A stretch of DNA of 64,000 bases from Pegea sp. RAD2-039 (lineage: Eukaryota > Chordata > Thaliacea > Salpida > Salpidae), in assembly GCA_034620365.1 (NCBI GenBank), contig JAQGEQ010000335.1, positions 372,001-436,000 of the forward strand. The letters are read 5' to 3'. Positions 1 through 12,256 of this stretch are shown in pieces; position 1 is the stretch's first letter; each line of letters begins with the position of its first letter. Below the pieces are notes generated by a model. That model was not told the origin of the DNA and did no database searches. It worked only from the letters and a program-made list of their open reading frames with translations. The position numbers and the translations under genes are program-made.

Positions 1-3000
1 TGACTATGTAAGTAAATTAAACCCTCAAGGATTTGATGAGTGTATTTTCGTGTCACTGCTTCTGTAATAGCTCCATAAGAACGGAGTTCATCTTTGACAG
101 ATCCCTACAAGACCAAAGATATGATCAGAGTGATCTTGCAAGTGAATATGAGTAGAGAAATCAAAATAAGTAATAAACAGTTTAAAAAGTATCCGATATA
201 AATCACTGGGTAGCAGAAAAACTAAAAAATGGTCACGTGACCGAGTTCTGATGTAAATGCAGAGGGAGGCTGCATGTGGAAAGCAAGCAGAAGTTGCAAG
301 AGAGGTAAGATGAAAATATAAATATTTAATTTGAAGCTGAAACCAGTTTTACTTTACATAATGAAATAACAGCAGAGTTGGTTTCAGATATCAACTAGTA
401 GTAACTCACACCCGGCATAAACTCCATAAAGATTGAAAGATGATATGTGTCTTCACAACATCCGTAATACTTCACGATGCGTTCGTGATCTAGACTCTGT
501 AGGATGTCAATCTCAGTTTTAAGAGCGCGAACTTCCTGTGAAATATGGAGACAATAAAATGACTTGATGTTAGAAATAAATGTCAGTTTGTTGGTGATAG
601 TAAAATGTCAACAATTGTATCGAAGTTTAAGTTTCCAAAGATATTTTTCTTCTTAAATCATTCAACTTCTATTTTTTTGCTGATTCTACAAAATAACTTG
701 TGGATGTTTGACTGTTACAAATATTAGTGAGAAAATGAACAATTTCTATATTAGTTGTAATTTGAAGTTTTATTTCCTAAACAAATATTCTCAAACTTGT
801 TCCTTCAACTCAATTACTTCGATTTTCATAGAAAATTCAGTTTCAAAATAATTAATAAAAACAATTTACAGTTCGTGATTGGTTAGTTCATGCTGACGTC
901 AGTTTCATAAAATAAAACTAACTTTCGAGATTTCCGGGTTTTCAGCTTGGATGTCAACTTGTTTAACAGCAAGTTCACGACCAGTATCTACATCATATGC
1001 AAGATAAACTTTCCCAAAAGCTCCATGACCTAGCACTTTTCCTTTCCGCCAGTTGATTGGAGCCATTTTAGAAACTGTCAAATTTGTCTTTAATTTAACT
1101 TCCCATCAACTTCATCAACAAACATTTTCTGTTTGCGGATGTGATGATTCGATCTCCTAAATCCGTTCTCGAAGACACATCGCTAGCACTACGTGATTGC
1201 TTCCGTGGTGAAATAATTGAAGTTTGCAGAGCTGGATCAAGATCAAGTAGTCACGTGACCAGTCATTAGTATCTTCACCTCTCACCTCGTGCTTGAGCAT
1301 CTTCATCCAGTCCACTGCTGCAGCTACTACAGTTGGAAGATCTGGAAATTTTGGAAATCATTTTTATGTTGCTTAAATCATGTATTTGGCAACGAGCGGA
1401 ACCTTCTCTTTTATTTGATAGATATTTGATGCTTACTTACTTTTCAGTTCAAAACAAACTTAGTTTAATAAATGTGATAAAATTTTTGAAGGGTTTAAAC
1501 TTTAACTTAAAATCAATAAAAGAATTAGATGAGATACATTGCAAAAAAGAAAATGGAAACATCAGTTGTTTGACTTCTTAAAAAAGTTAAAAAAAAGGAT
1601 CAAGTTATGATGGTGACAATTTTGTGACATTTTCAAAAAATATTTGAAAAAGTTAGAAAACATTTAATAGAATTAGCTAAGTAAGTTGAGACTTTAAAAA
1701 ACAATTTCAAAGTTTTTTTAACCAATTAACATTTGTGGTAAGATTTTATCAAATTGTTTCGTTATGCAAATAATCGGTTTAGTAAATGTCAGAAAAAAAT
1801 TGAAGATATCAAATTGTGAAAAGTAAATCTGATTTATCTGAAATAATTGGTTGGAATAATAATGACAAAGGAGAAAAGAGTTTTGGAATTTAAACAGAAA
1901 ATTCTCCATTAAAATCAGCCAATTAATTGTGGATGAAATTCGAAAGGAATATTTTATTTGCTTCACAAACAGTTTCAAACTAAATATGTGGGAAAATATT
2001 TCCAATAAATTGATGTTGAAGTTGACTCTGAGCATAATTATATTTGTTACTTACATGTTGGCTGTAGAAGAAGTGAAATAATTTTTACTAGGAAGAAATC
2101 GCGCGTTTTGAACCGAAGGTCTTTGACGAGGAAAAGTCCTAGAATCTGCAGAAGAAGGAAGTTAGCGAGAAGATAAAACATCATAATCAGTTGGACACAT
2201 TCAAGAAATTCCTCAATATTGTTGAAAAGAGATTTTCTCTTTACCTGAAGAGGAAGCAAATAACGACAAGTAACAAATCAAAACGATCAAACAACTGTTC
2301 TAATCATCAACAACTCACTTTCAACTCTTCGCTCATCACATGATACTCGCTCAGCATTTATACGACGTGGGTAGGTGCCTCCTTTACGTGATGCAAATGA
2401 TCCACCAGGATAAGAAACTTCCATCTCTTCCTCATCAACATAACCACCAGTTTGATAAAAGGAATCACTAAAAGTTTGTAGATTCAAGTCAGTTTTGTGG
2501 TTGAATAATTAAACATTTTACAAATTGATTTTGCTAATCACTTTGATGACAATAATAAAGATTTATTTCAGATCAAGTAATTATATAACAATTTGAATGA
2601 GAATAAAGAAAATTAAGAAAAAGAAATGATTTCGGAATAAACAAATGAAATTAGAAAGAAACAAAAAAGTTGTAACTTCTATTTCATTAAAATATGGTTT
2701 TGATTCTTATAACAATTATTTACAAAGAAGGTTGGAACATATCAAACAAATAACATGAGAAGTAACTGACAGTTTAATGTGAAGAAGAGAGTTTTAAATT
2801 GAAACTCTAAATAAAATCTTTGAATCAAAAATGGGTTTTATCAGTTTCATAAAACTTATTCATAAATCTAATCGACGATAAGACATGAGCAAGTTTAACT
2901 TACGATCCAACTTGAGGACTCGGCAGACTGCTATCTAAGGAGGTAGAGCTGGAATACACCATCGACGGAGAGTTGAATGGCTGAAACCAACAAGATTTGT

Positions 3001-4190
3001 GAGCAAATGGAGTTTGGTGAAACTTGTACCTGTATATCAGGAATAAACTCCCCTTCGCTGTTCAAGGAGGTTCTTGATCCTTTATGTCGCTTCATCTCAT
3101 CTTTGTGGACAGTGCCTGGTGGTGGAGAGTATCTTTGATGCTTTTGATCTCTCATCTCAAACTCTTGATTTTGTTTTCTCTAAACAAACTGAAATGAAAC
3201 GAAAGACACAGATCTCGTGGAAGATGTTTACATGTTTGTATGAAGGGGGAGAAGGTTCAGTGAAAGATGTAGATCTTGGTGAATCAGCACATATAGAAGA
3301 AGTCGAAGAAGATGAATGAAGAGGATAATTGATTGCTTGAGGAGATAGACTTGAAGTAGGTGGATTGTGATTGATTTGAGGCAAGATTATCTGTAAGTTG
3401 ATGAGCCATGTGATGAAGATCATTTGATCAGTGATTCAACGAAGACACAGTCAGTTGAAGAAGCTTACTTTTTCAACCAATGATATCTTCAGATTCCTCA
3501 TAAGTGAACTATTGTCCATAAGATTGATCACGTTATCAAGATCGCTTTGCTTGTTTAAGAGGATCTGACACTAAAAACAAATCAATAACTACTTTTAATA
3601 ACAAATAGAGTTTCAAGCATGAAATGGACTTTAACTAGAAAACTTCATTTAAATTTATGATCTAATAGAAAGAATCTCACAGCATCACTGCTCCCTCCAG
3701 CCGAGAATATCATACATAGATTCCGATGATAAATCTGATGAACCATATTTTGTAGGTCCTTATAAACTAAAGGTCTCGTCATCTCAACAATGCGTCTTTC
3801 GCCTTGAAACTCAAATTTAAGTCGAACATTCTAAATAAAGAATAAGTATTAAAAGAAAATGTGATTATCTCCACAATGTAAGAAAGAATAAAACTTTATA
3901 AACTATTTGCAGATTAAATCAAAGTTTTTAAACCCTCTTTTAAACCAATAAGTTATTATAACTTTTAAAATGAAGAAACTATTAATAATACTATCTAAAT
4001 TAATCTATTGAAAATAGTTAGTATAAATTAGTTAAAAAGTTCACTATTTAAGTTCCAATTATCAAGAATAGTAATAAATATTCAAATTCTAAAAGAACTA
4101 GACCTGTTTTGATTTTGGTTGATTAGCTTCATCTTGAAGAGCGTAGAGATCATTATAAATAGAATTCAGAGGGTCTTCTTCAGGGTTCAT
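1..4190 (-). CDS. MAP3K3-like: MAP3K2/MAP3K3 (MEKK2/3)-like kinase, 3' part beyond window
   Basis: Serine/threonine MAP kinase kinase kinase, expected to activate MEK5/ERK5 and stress MAPK routes in the cytoplasm. Exons on the minus strand: 4104..4190, 3681..3830, 3469..3570, 3232..3390, 3030..3179, 2904..2980, 2319..2467, 2055..2145, 1286..1326, 1124..1231, 923..1074, 410..535, and 1..104 (continues outside). All have GT-AG borders and matching phases. The N-terminus reads [12 protein letters not shown] as in vertebrate MEKK3. Residues about 30-113 form the PB1 domain ([12 protein letters not shown]). Family landmarks follow: [24 protein letters not shown]. The kinase domain begins [20 protein letters not shown], with ATP-binding Lys in ELAVKQV, helix-C Glu in [12 protein letters not shown] and hinge IFMEFMPG. 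The last exon in view ([20 protein letters not shown]) stops before the catalytic loop. MEKK2 and MEKK3 cannot be told apart here; this is probably the single pre-duplication orthologue. Confidence 0.95.
232..241. promoter_or_regulatory. GTCACGTGAC palindromic E-box (intronic)
   Basis: Perfect 10-bp palindrome inside a MEKK intron. It matches the CLEAR/USF-type E-box bound by bHLH-ZIP factors (MiT/TFE, USF, MYC). Two further exact copies lie at 1250-1259 and 37593-37602. Function here is inferred from the motif only. Confidence 0.3.
1250..1259. promoter_or_regulatory. GTCACGTGAC palindromic E-box (in a 54-nt intron)
   Basis: Second exact copy of the palindrome. It sits inside the tiny MEKK intron 1232..1285, so it takes up nearly a fifth of that intron. 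No experimental support; the motif is seen directly. Confidence 0.3.
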
Positions 4191-5292
4191 TGTTCATTAA
4201 AAATTTAGTTTCCTAAAACTAGAAAGTAGTAGCCAACTGTTGATTTCTCATTTAGATTTCTAACAACTGCAGCAATCAATCACAAAGGATTCATAATTAG
4301 ATAAGTTTCAAATAAATAAATATTTGTTTTTTAAATCAATATAATAAAAACATTTTAACTAAACAACTAAAATATTGCACACCAAAGCCTGATACTAAAA
4401 GGTTTGAACCTTTTTACTAAAAATAAAACAAAACTTCATACAAACGTTTATAATTGAAAATATTTTTACAATAAGAAACAATAAATTCTAAAAATATGAT
4501 TAAAAAATCTTGAATATAAATTAGAAAGCAGAAGTAAGTTAGTAGTAGAAATAAATAAAATTAAAAGATAAACGATCTAAACAGATGACAAACATTTATG
4601 AAGTTCAACACATTAGGATATAAAAACAAATTCTTTTAGAGATTAATAAGTTTTATACTCTTGACTTTGTTTAAAATGTTGTCATCAAAAGTAAAGCAGG
4701 ATAAGTTATTTTGATTTGGCAAATTTGTAACAAATAGGCAGTGAAAGTGACAATCAGAAAAATCATATTATCATAAAAAGTTAAATATTAAGTGCTTATT
4801 ATCAGATATAATGTACAGACCATCAACATAATTTTATGTTTTCATAGTAAACAAAATGTAATAAACATTATTACCCATAAATTTCTGTTTAGATAGAAGA
4901 GTTTTGGATAAAAAAGTATCTAATTAAAAGCTAATTAAATCTCTTCATAAAATATAAATGAAAATTGCTGATATATTTCATTTCCATATTTGAAATATCA
5001 AAAAGTTATTTATAAATAGTAATTCTAATTATTAGTAATAAATTGTATGAAGATAATACTTGGAGTAATAAAAAGATAAATCAAAACCACAAATTTGGAC
5101 AATTACAATCTTAATTATTTAGAAGTTATAAATTATTTAAAAAACCAATAAATTAATTTGTACCATTGGTCAAAAAATAAAACATATATACAAATGCATA
5201 AAAGATGTTTTATAGAAATCTATTCAAAAATTATTGATTCTTTAGAAATTTCTACTTTGATTATGAAAGTAATCATATGGAGCTTAATTTAC
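4191..5292. other. Intergenic, MEKK 5' flank and SLC17A9 3' flank
   Basis: AT-rich stretch without a credible coding region. It should contain the MEKK promoter and 5' UTR at its low end and the SLC17A9 3' UTR at its high end. I see no tRNA, no repeat and no clear promoter motif. Confidence 0.5.
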
Positions 5293-6606
5293 TCATAAAA
5301 TTCTTTTACAAGTTCCCCAGACAAGAAAAACTGAAGTTCCTAAGAAGTTGACAAAACCCATAAAGTAGAAGACAGCTTTCCAACTTCCTGATATGCTAAG
5401 AATATAACCAGTTATGTAAACACCTAAAAAGCCAGGGATTGCTCCTACGGCATTCATTAACCCAAAAACAGAACCAGAATAATTAGGAGCGATATCCTGT
5501 GGAACTACAAGAACTCCACTGTTATGAAAGGTTTGTAATGCTATAGCAAATGCCGAACAAAAAAGTGCTAATAAGAAGCTTTGACAATAAGGTAGTAATA
5601 TACCAAAAAAAGCTACACCTAATAATGATAATGACTCCATAATTTTTCTAGTATTTGTTATCCCCCAGTTACATTGTATAAGATAGCCACTAAAGTATCC
5701 ACCAAACACACAAGAAGGTATAGAAAGTATCCAGGGAACAACATTATAGATCCAACCCTTCTCTTCTGGAAACTGATCATGAAAATATGAAGGTAACCAT
5801 GAAAGCAAAATGTAAAAGCAATTGCCATTACAAAAATGTGCAAATACCATAGCCCAGATTGCTTTACTTGTGAGGATTTTTCTCCATGGTACTTGGATAT
5901 TAGAGGAAGAACTTCGAAAAGAAGATGATTGTGAAAAAACCATTTTGTCAATAGCTAAAATTTTATGTGATTGTTGTTGTGTAAGACTCCATAAGAAGTA
6001 GGTCCATGATAAAGAACTTAAACCAACAACATAAAATACTTTCTCCCAGCCATAATTTTCTAAAATTATTGCACCAACACCACCACATAGAAGAGAACCA
6101 AAGTTAGCTGCTGATGTAATAATGCTTAAAGGTAATGATCTTTTAGAATCAGGTATCTTTTTAGCTAATAGACTAATAAAAGAAGGATAATGTACACCTT
6201 GGAAAATACCCAACAAAACTCTTGTTATAGATAACAGAATAACTGAATAAGGTTTTTGTGTGTTAAAGTAAGCTATATATGGTGTAATGAAAATTAAAAA
6301 GCCCCAAGATAATCCAGACATCCATAACATTCTATCACCACCAATTTTATCAGCCATATACCCACCAAATATCTGTGTTGTGAGATAACCCCAAAAAAAG
6401 GAACCCATTACTGCACCTAGATTTGCTTTATCCCATTCAAATTGCTCTGCAATTGTAGAAGCACAAACAGATAAAGCAACTCTTGCTGCAAACAAAAGTG
6501 AAGTTTGTATAAATAAACAAAAAGTCCATTGTTTTATAACATTTGTATTCCAAAATCTACCATCTGATGCTGGTGGTAAAATAACTTTCTTTTCTATTGG
6601 AAGCAT
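5293..6606 (-). CDS. SLC17A9: SLC17A9-like vesicular nucleotide transporter (MFS)
   Basis: A 437-residue major facilitator protein, nearly the length of human VNUT (436). The family loads ATP and other nucleotides into secretory vesicles and lysosomes, driven by membrane potential. About 12 hydrophobic segments are visible. Diagnostic stretches shared with VNUT are FFWGYLTTQIFGGYMADKIG (between the first transmembrane segments), VPWRKILTSKAIWA after the central cytoplasmic loop, FYILLSWLPSYF, EEKGWIYNVVPWI, and ALQTFHNSGVLVVPQDIAP near the C-terminus. The reading frame has no intron and starts at an ATG. It is followed upstream, on the same strand, by three more genes with uninterrupted frames. 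Family assignment is firm. Nucleotide specificity is inferred from similarity to VNUT rather than to the sialin or VGLUT branches. Confidence 0.93.
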   Translation of the reverse strand: MLPIEKKVILPPASDGRFWNTNVIKQWTFCLFIQTSLLFAARVALSVCASTIAEQFEWDKANLGAVMGSFFWGYLTTQIFGGYMADKIGGDRMLWMSGLSWGFLIFITPYIAYFNTQKPYSVILLSITRVLLGIFQGVHYPSFISLLAKKIPDSKRSLPLSIITSAANFGSLLCGGVGAIILENYGWEKVFYVVGLSSLSWTYFLWSLTQQQSHKILAIDKMVFSQSSSFRSSSSNIQVPWRKILTSKAIWAMVFAHFCNGNCFYILLSWLPSYFHDQFPEEKGWIYNVVPWILSIPSCVFGGYFSGYLIQCNWGITNTRKIMESLSLLGVAFFGILLPYCQSFLLALFCSAFAIALQTFHNSGVLVVPQDIAPNYSGSVFGLMNAVGAIPGFLGVYITGYILSISGSWKAVFYFMGFVNFLGTSVFLVWGTCKRIL

Positions 6607-9600
6607 TGTGAGTTATAATTCTATAATCAACATAAATTAAAACAAACCAAAATTAAAAGTTTAATTCATTAATTAGTAGTTCTAAAAATACATAAAAAAA
6701 TATCATTAGAATTAAACTTAAAATGTCATATTCATTCAAATATCATTGTAAGATAACCTTATTTAACAAAAAGTTATTTTCTGGCTAACTAAATATCAAT
6801 AATACAAAAGAATAGAATGAAATTGATACTAGATTCTGAAAAACATTTTACAAAAAAAGATGTACTGGCAAAGAATCTCAAATAAAATAGAAAAATTAAT
6901 AGATTCAAAAGCAAGATTTAAAACTAATAATCAAATTCTTCCTTGTATTAAACTATGATAAATAACTTTGATGAAGTAAACTTTCATTGCATGTTAAAAG
7001 CATCTTTGAAAATAAAATTAATTAATTATAAGTACTAATAGATTTATCAAAAAAAAATATTTGTATGAAATTAACTAGTTAATTCGGTGCAGTACATTAT
7101 AACTGAAAAACTAGTTTAATCAAAACAAAATAATAACTAAAAATATAAAATTCAAACACGTTTAAAGCTTTAAAGTATTTGACGTATAAAGAAAACACGC
7201 CAATATGGTTGAAAAATACGGCGCTACTGAAATATTTCATCTGACATTATCTTAGACGTTTGTAAAAAATAATGATTAATTATAATTTGTTTAAGACTAT
7301 TAAGGGTGTAAAGTTTCATTTGAAATATTTTAAAAGTTCTAAAACAAAATTTCCTCCATGATATTGATGAATAGTATGAGACATCCACCAATTTCGAAGT
7401 ATTTTAATAAGCTTGTAGCAGGTCGTTTTTAATTTAAAGTAATTTCATTTAAATACTTAACTGTAACATTCAACAATTAAAGATAAAAATTTAGATCACA
7501 TGTGCAACAGTTTTTCAAGTTCTATTGTGATTTATAGTTATAAAAATAGTTTTGCTCGTTCTGAAATTGATTATTTAGTTAGTTTTTGTATTGTTATTTA
7601 TTAAGCAATAGGTTTATAGGATTATATAAAGATAGTATTAAGGTACATAAATAATATATAAAGTATATAAAGATACTTCCTCTAGTATATCTTGCTTCGC
7701 ATCATCTCACAAACTTTCTTTATAATACTTTTGACATAAATTATAAACTGCTGGTGAATATAACTTTAGATTAGTTACCATACTAATTTATTTTTTAACT
7801 ATGATTATTGAATTACAACTGATATCATATTACCAACGCAAAAATGCACTTCTAAGATTAACTTTATTATAGTGAGTGTTGATCTGCGAAAAGGTTGGAA
7901 TCGGAAATACAAAACGACAAATTTTGTTTTTAATTTTTTTTTATTTAGTATATAAAATAGTATTGCTAGAAACACCAAAGTTGATTACTTTTCTTATTTG
8001 TAAAGTTATATTGATTTCATAATTTACCAAATTTAAGATGAAAACAAATAAAAACACGATTCCATACAATACATTTATTTGTTTTTTAGCTAAATCTTTA
8101 TGCAAATGTAAAAGTTATTGCAACATATCAAACTCTTTATAATCATGATTTTGCAGTGGTACTCATCTAGTTTAGACTGCCAAGTTTTTAAGATTTATCA
8201 AAAATTGCTTTAAATAAAACATTCTTAACTAGTTTCAGCAAGAGTAGTTTATTAGTAATTAAATTGCTATAGCAGTTTTCATTTACTTCATTATTGGCAC
8301 AGTGTCACTACAGAGTTAACAAATAACAGTTTAAAAAAGCTTTGCTTCAATCTAGCACCTGACATTCAACTTTGTTTTAATGAACTTATTAATACAATAA
8401 AAAAATGATTTATAGAGCAAAGCACAAAAGAATGTGAAAGTTTGTAAAAAAGTAAACGTTTTAATACTGTTTGAAAAATATGGCATATTGTTATGCTATT
8501 CTTGATAAAACAATTTCTAAAAGATTTGAATACCAGCAGATTATTTTTTAACCAGCCACCCACGTGTAACAGTTTTAGCAATTGAAATGGAAAAAATTGT
8601 TTTTGAATTAACTAAAAAAGGTCCTTTCTGAATAAATCATCTAGAAACTTTTTGTTTATGAAAATATGTCAGTAGACATTTTCTTGTAAACAATTGTCTG
8701 ACAAACTTTTTAGACAAGAATAATCGTTTTGCCAACAAAACTTGTATTAGAAAAACTTTTTACCAAAATATATCATCAGGAATGCTTAGAGATATATAAG
8801 GGAATTCAATAAAAACTATAAACTCCTTATTGTTATAAGCAGGTTGAAAACTTAACCAAATTTTTGCTTCAAAATGTTTGTTTTTTAACAGTTTTCTGTC
8901 TGAAGAATATTTACCATTTAAAATGTTTTTCGTCTGTTTGAAGCATATGCATAACATTTATAATTTCCTTTAATAAAAACGTTAATCTATTTATAACAGA
9001 TTTTATCTGACTGTGTCTTTATAGTTTAATTTAAAAAAAGTTTTAAATAATAAAATGGGTTTTATAAAATCGAACTAAAATGGAAAACTCTGTTATTCCC
9101 TGGGTCCTGGTACTAGTCTATGCTACAATACATTTCGACTTGTAAGATGCCTATAATTACATTGACCTAAAAGTGAAAAGCAAACAGAATTACAAAAGAT
9201 GAATACATTTTTTTTCAATCTTTTATTACAACTGATAGTTATCGGAAATTGAATATTTTGAGTGCAATTATCAGATATATTTACGATATAGATTGAAAAG
9301 TCAGAGATATATTCCTAAAGGTCTGTGTTCACAAGTGAAAAATGATTTTATCCAACATAACCAGCATCGTAGGAAGTTTATCTCTTAACAGGATCAACAT
9401 CTGCATCAATGAAATGTTAAGAACAAAATGATACAATTGAATTGATAGATACACAATTTTAGTAGAATATTTAAAAATTCAGTTTGTAAATGACAATTAT
9501 TAATGGCTGAAAAGTAAAAAAACAAGCATGTAGCTTCAAGCATAAAAAAGAAAATAGTTTGATTGTGATCAACATTAGAAGCAAAAAGTCTTATTTAATG

Positions 9601-10471
9601 AAGAAAGCTTCGAAAAGATAAACAAACTCACAAATTGTTTATTCATGAAAATAATATTAGCTTAACAAAAAGTTCAACTTTTGTGCAATCAACAAAACAA
9701 ACATTGGGCTGTAATGAAATGAATACAATTGTATCAATGGAAAACTAATAATAAAAGAAAACCAGCAGAGAGACTGATAAAACAAAGTTGACTAAAATAA
9801 ATGTTTGATAAGGTGCAGGTAATAAAACATGAAGTCTTTCAACAAGATTAGAATGATATTTAAGTTGGATGTAGCTTTCTGCTGGTATTTGTGCTTCAGT
9901 CAAAAGATGCTTAATAATTTCAGAGGTTTTCACAGAAAAAATAAAACCTTTAAAAAAAATACATGTTATAAATGTCCAAGGAAACGAGATGGTAATTTTT
10001 TAATATCAAAAATAATAACTAGATTTTATTGACAATTTTAACATTATAATTTTATAGTAGAAAGTATTAATATTATAAATATATATCAAATTTTCAATTG
10101 TAACTAAACGTAATACAGCTGAATATATTTTGCTTTATTCAGTATCAAACTGGAGATTGATTTGATAATTACAATTAGTAACGCAATGAATAAAGGAACT
10201 TCAATTAGTGCAAAGTAAAAACAATTACTTAATATATTTAACAAACACAACACATTGCAACTACTTACCAGTTAGTTTTAGGCAGCTCTCAGTGTGTTTG
10301 AAGTACTTCGTAAAAAAACGACAAAATAAAAATCTGACATCACTCAAAGTAAGACAAGTAGATTACAAAGATTCAGCTAATTATAAGAGTAATTATTTAC
10401 AGCATAACTTTTAATGAGAGTCATTTACACTATAGAAGTGGTAAAAAACTAAAAATAAATCAATATAAGAA
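6607..10471. other. Long AT-rich spacer between SIN1 and SLC17A9
   Basis: About 3.9 kb with no recognised gene. It separates the SIN1 stop codon from the SLC17A9 start, both on the minus strand. Two minus-strand open stretches (9745..9933 and 8760..8957) have somewhat protein-like composition and are discussed separately. I looked here for missing C-terminal SIN1 exons carrying a PH domain and did not find any. Confidence 0.5.
9745..9933 (-). other. Possible orphan exon, unrecognised
   Basis: A minus-strand open frame with no ATG of its own, preceded by a splice-acceptor-like TTTTTAAAG. It includes SEIIKHLLTEAQIPAES and, later, ERLHVLLPAPYQTFILVNF, ending in a hydrophobic run and a stop. Composition (E, A, P, H, Q) looks less like random AT-rich translation than neighbouring frames. 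No partner exons were found. It could be a short exon of an unannotated gene, an alternative terminal exon of SIN1, or chance. Confidence 0.2.
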
Positions 10472-11785
10472 TCATTTGAATACAGTAGTATAGGTGTGTA
10501 GTATGTCTGAATCACATTGAACAGAATCTGCATCAGCAGAATCATCAATTTCTTCAGCAGATTTTGAGACTTTTCTTGAACTATACTTACGAAGCAAATA
10601 GAATTCCATTTCACCAATGCTGTCTAAAGTTTGATCCTCTTTTACAGCGACCCCAACTTTATTTTGATATTCAAGCTGATATGTACCTACAAAAGAAGAG
10701 CTTCCTTTGAGTTTGATAAGAGCTTTTTTCATGACCTCTCCCATTAAAACTGATGAGTCATCTAATTGTACAGATAAACTTCCATAGCAATGGTTAATTT
10801 TAACCACTAAACTATTATCAATTAAATTTCCATTTCCACCAGATGTACTATTTTCAAACAGCGCCAAAGTTGGGAAACTAAATTTATAAACAGGTTCATA
10901 AGCTAACAACACAGGAAACTCCGGATCTACCTCACCATCATCTTCTGAAATCTTCACTGAATAATGACTGACATTAACTTGCTGTAGTGCTGGCATATGA
11001 CCTTCATGTTTATATTGCCAACATGTTAAACCTATCAAGTCTACAACTTTGGTTCCTTGCTTTAAAATCACAACATTGATTGGTCCTACTGGTACACTAC
11101 ATCCAAACGGATAGACAAACATACTTATTGATTGAGTTATTAGGTTGGCTTGACCTCGACCATTAAACCTGGAATAGTCTCTAAAAGGATTAATAAAGTC
11201 AGGATTCGATAACTGTAATTGCTTAGATAGAGAAGATTGAGCTTTCTGAATGACACCTGTAAGAGATTGTTGTTTTTTTTCAACTTGTTTTGATTCATTT
11301 TCAGCTGAAGATGATTTTGGAAATACAATCAGATCATTCCAATTACTAGAAGTAACTTCATCAGAGCGATTTACAATATTCTTTTTCACAATAACCTTTT
11401 TTTTAAATAAATCTTCTAAATCTTCACTATTTAATTTCTCTTCTGCTTTCTCCCACTTAATAGTTTTCACTTTTATTCGATTTTGTCTCTCCAATCTAAT
11501 CCGTTCCAGCTTCTGCGCTGTATTTGATCTTCTTCTTCCTCCAAAATCCCACCCAGGCATTATATCAGGAGAAGGTACACGATGTTTAGAAGTTGAATGG
11601 GTCTGGTCTGTTTGCTCAAACATATGTGATCTTTCAGGAGTTTTTTGGAATTTTGCTTGAAGATGAGGAAGAGAGATGAGATCACTATCTTGCATACACA
11701 ACTCACACATTCCAGTGTCATCACTAGTGATAAAAGCATGTCTTACATGTGATAGAAGCCACTCACAATCATCCACCATTGCCAT
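10472..11785 (-). CDS. MAPKAP1: SIN1 / MAPKAP1, TORC2 subunit, apparently without PH domain
   Basis: Subunit of target-of-rapamycin complex 2 that recruits AKT/SGK/PKC substrates. The frame also extends upstream through a GTG, but the first ATG (at 11785) gives MAMVDDCEWLLSHVRH, which aligns with the SIN1 N-terminus, so I start there (437 residues). Matches to vertebrate SIN1: ITSDDTGMCE, WDFGGRRRSNTAQKLERIRL, NPFRDYSRFNGRG opening the CRIM domain, and ISEDDGEVDPEFPVL with the acidic loop that binds AGC kinases. These are followed by the Ras-binding-like domain (VVKINHCYGSLSVQLDDSS). The frame then ends about 30 residues after the RBD with DILHTYTTVFK. Vertebrate SIN1 continues for roughly 110-150 residues with a PH domain; none is visible here. 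A cryptic donor near the end could join to unseen exons. The CDS is otherwise intronless. Confidence 0.93.
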   Translation of the reverse strand: MAMVDDCEWLLSHVRHAFITSDDTGMCELCMQDSDLISLPHLQAKFQKTPERSHMFEQTDQTHSTSKHRVPSPDIMPGWDFGGRRRSNTAQKLERIRLERQNRIKVKTIKWEKAEEKLNSEDLEDLFKKKVIVKKNIVNRSDEVTSSNWNDLIVFPKSSSAENESKQVEKKQQSLTGVIQKAQSSLSKQLQLSNPDFINPFRDYSRFNGRGQANLITQSISMFVYPFGCSVPVGPINVVILKQGTKVVDLIGLTCWQYKHEGHMPALQQVNVSHYSVKISEDDGEVDPEFPVLLAYEPVYKFSFPTLALFENSTSGGNGNLIDNSLVVKINHCYGSLSVQLDDSSVLMGEVMKKALIKLKGSSSFVGTYQLEYQNKVGVAVKEDQTLDSIGEMEFYLLRKYSSRKVSKSAEEIDDSADADSVQCDSDILHTYTTVFK

Positions 11786-12256
11786 GTTTATTACAAAACT
11801 TCTCACCTATAATGAGCACAAAATAATTTGATGAATTATCATAGTAATGATGCGACAGAACCAAAACTTGGAAATGATATTAAAATTAGAATTATATTAA
11901 AACCATTAGCACACAACACATACTTTTAAAAACTTTAAATTCATCAATCTTAGAAAACAAATAAATTAAAATCAGAATTTTACTTATTAATTGAAAGAAG
12001 AAATACATTTAAAATATTCAGTTAATCCCAGAATTTCCAGCAAAAAACACCTATTTCAGTAAGTCAAAATATTGACTGAAAAATTATAGATTACGAGGAA
12101 AAGCTCATCTGTTTCTAAACTATCAATTAAGTTGATTTGAAAATACAAAATTGACTAAAAGAAATACTTAAAAAGAAAACGCAGTTTGAGATTTTATTGT
12201 AGAAATTTATTAATTTAAAGAATATTCTGAGGTTCTTAACAACAACTCAGTCCTGT
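11786..12256. other. SIN1 5' flank and PDAP1 3' flank
   Basis: Spacer of about 470 bases. An acceptor-like TTATAG immediately upstream of the SIN1 start suggests a 5'-UTR intron. No other feature seen. Confidence 0.4.

Noticed and set aside
3157..3423. Stand-alone minus-strand ORF
   Set aside because: It is exon 3232..3390 of the MEKK gene read through its borders into introns.
5658..5951. Minus-strand 97-codon ORF
   Set aside because: Alternative frame inside SLC17A9.
11250..11660. Plus-strand 136-codon ORF
   Set aside because: It lies entirely antisense to SIN1, whose frame matches a known family; the antisense frame has no protein-like features.
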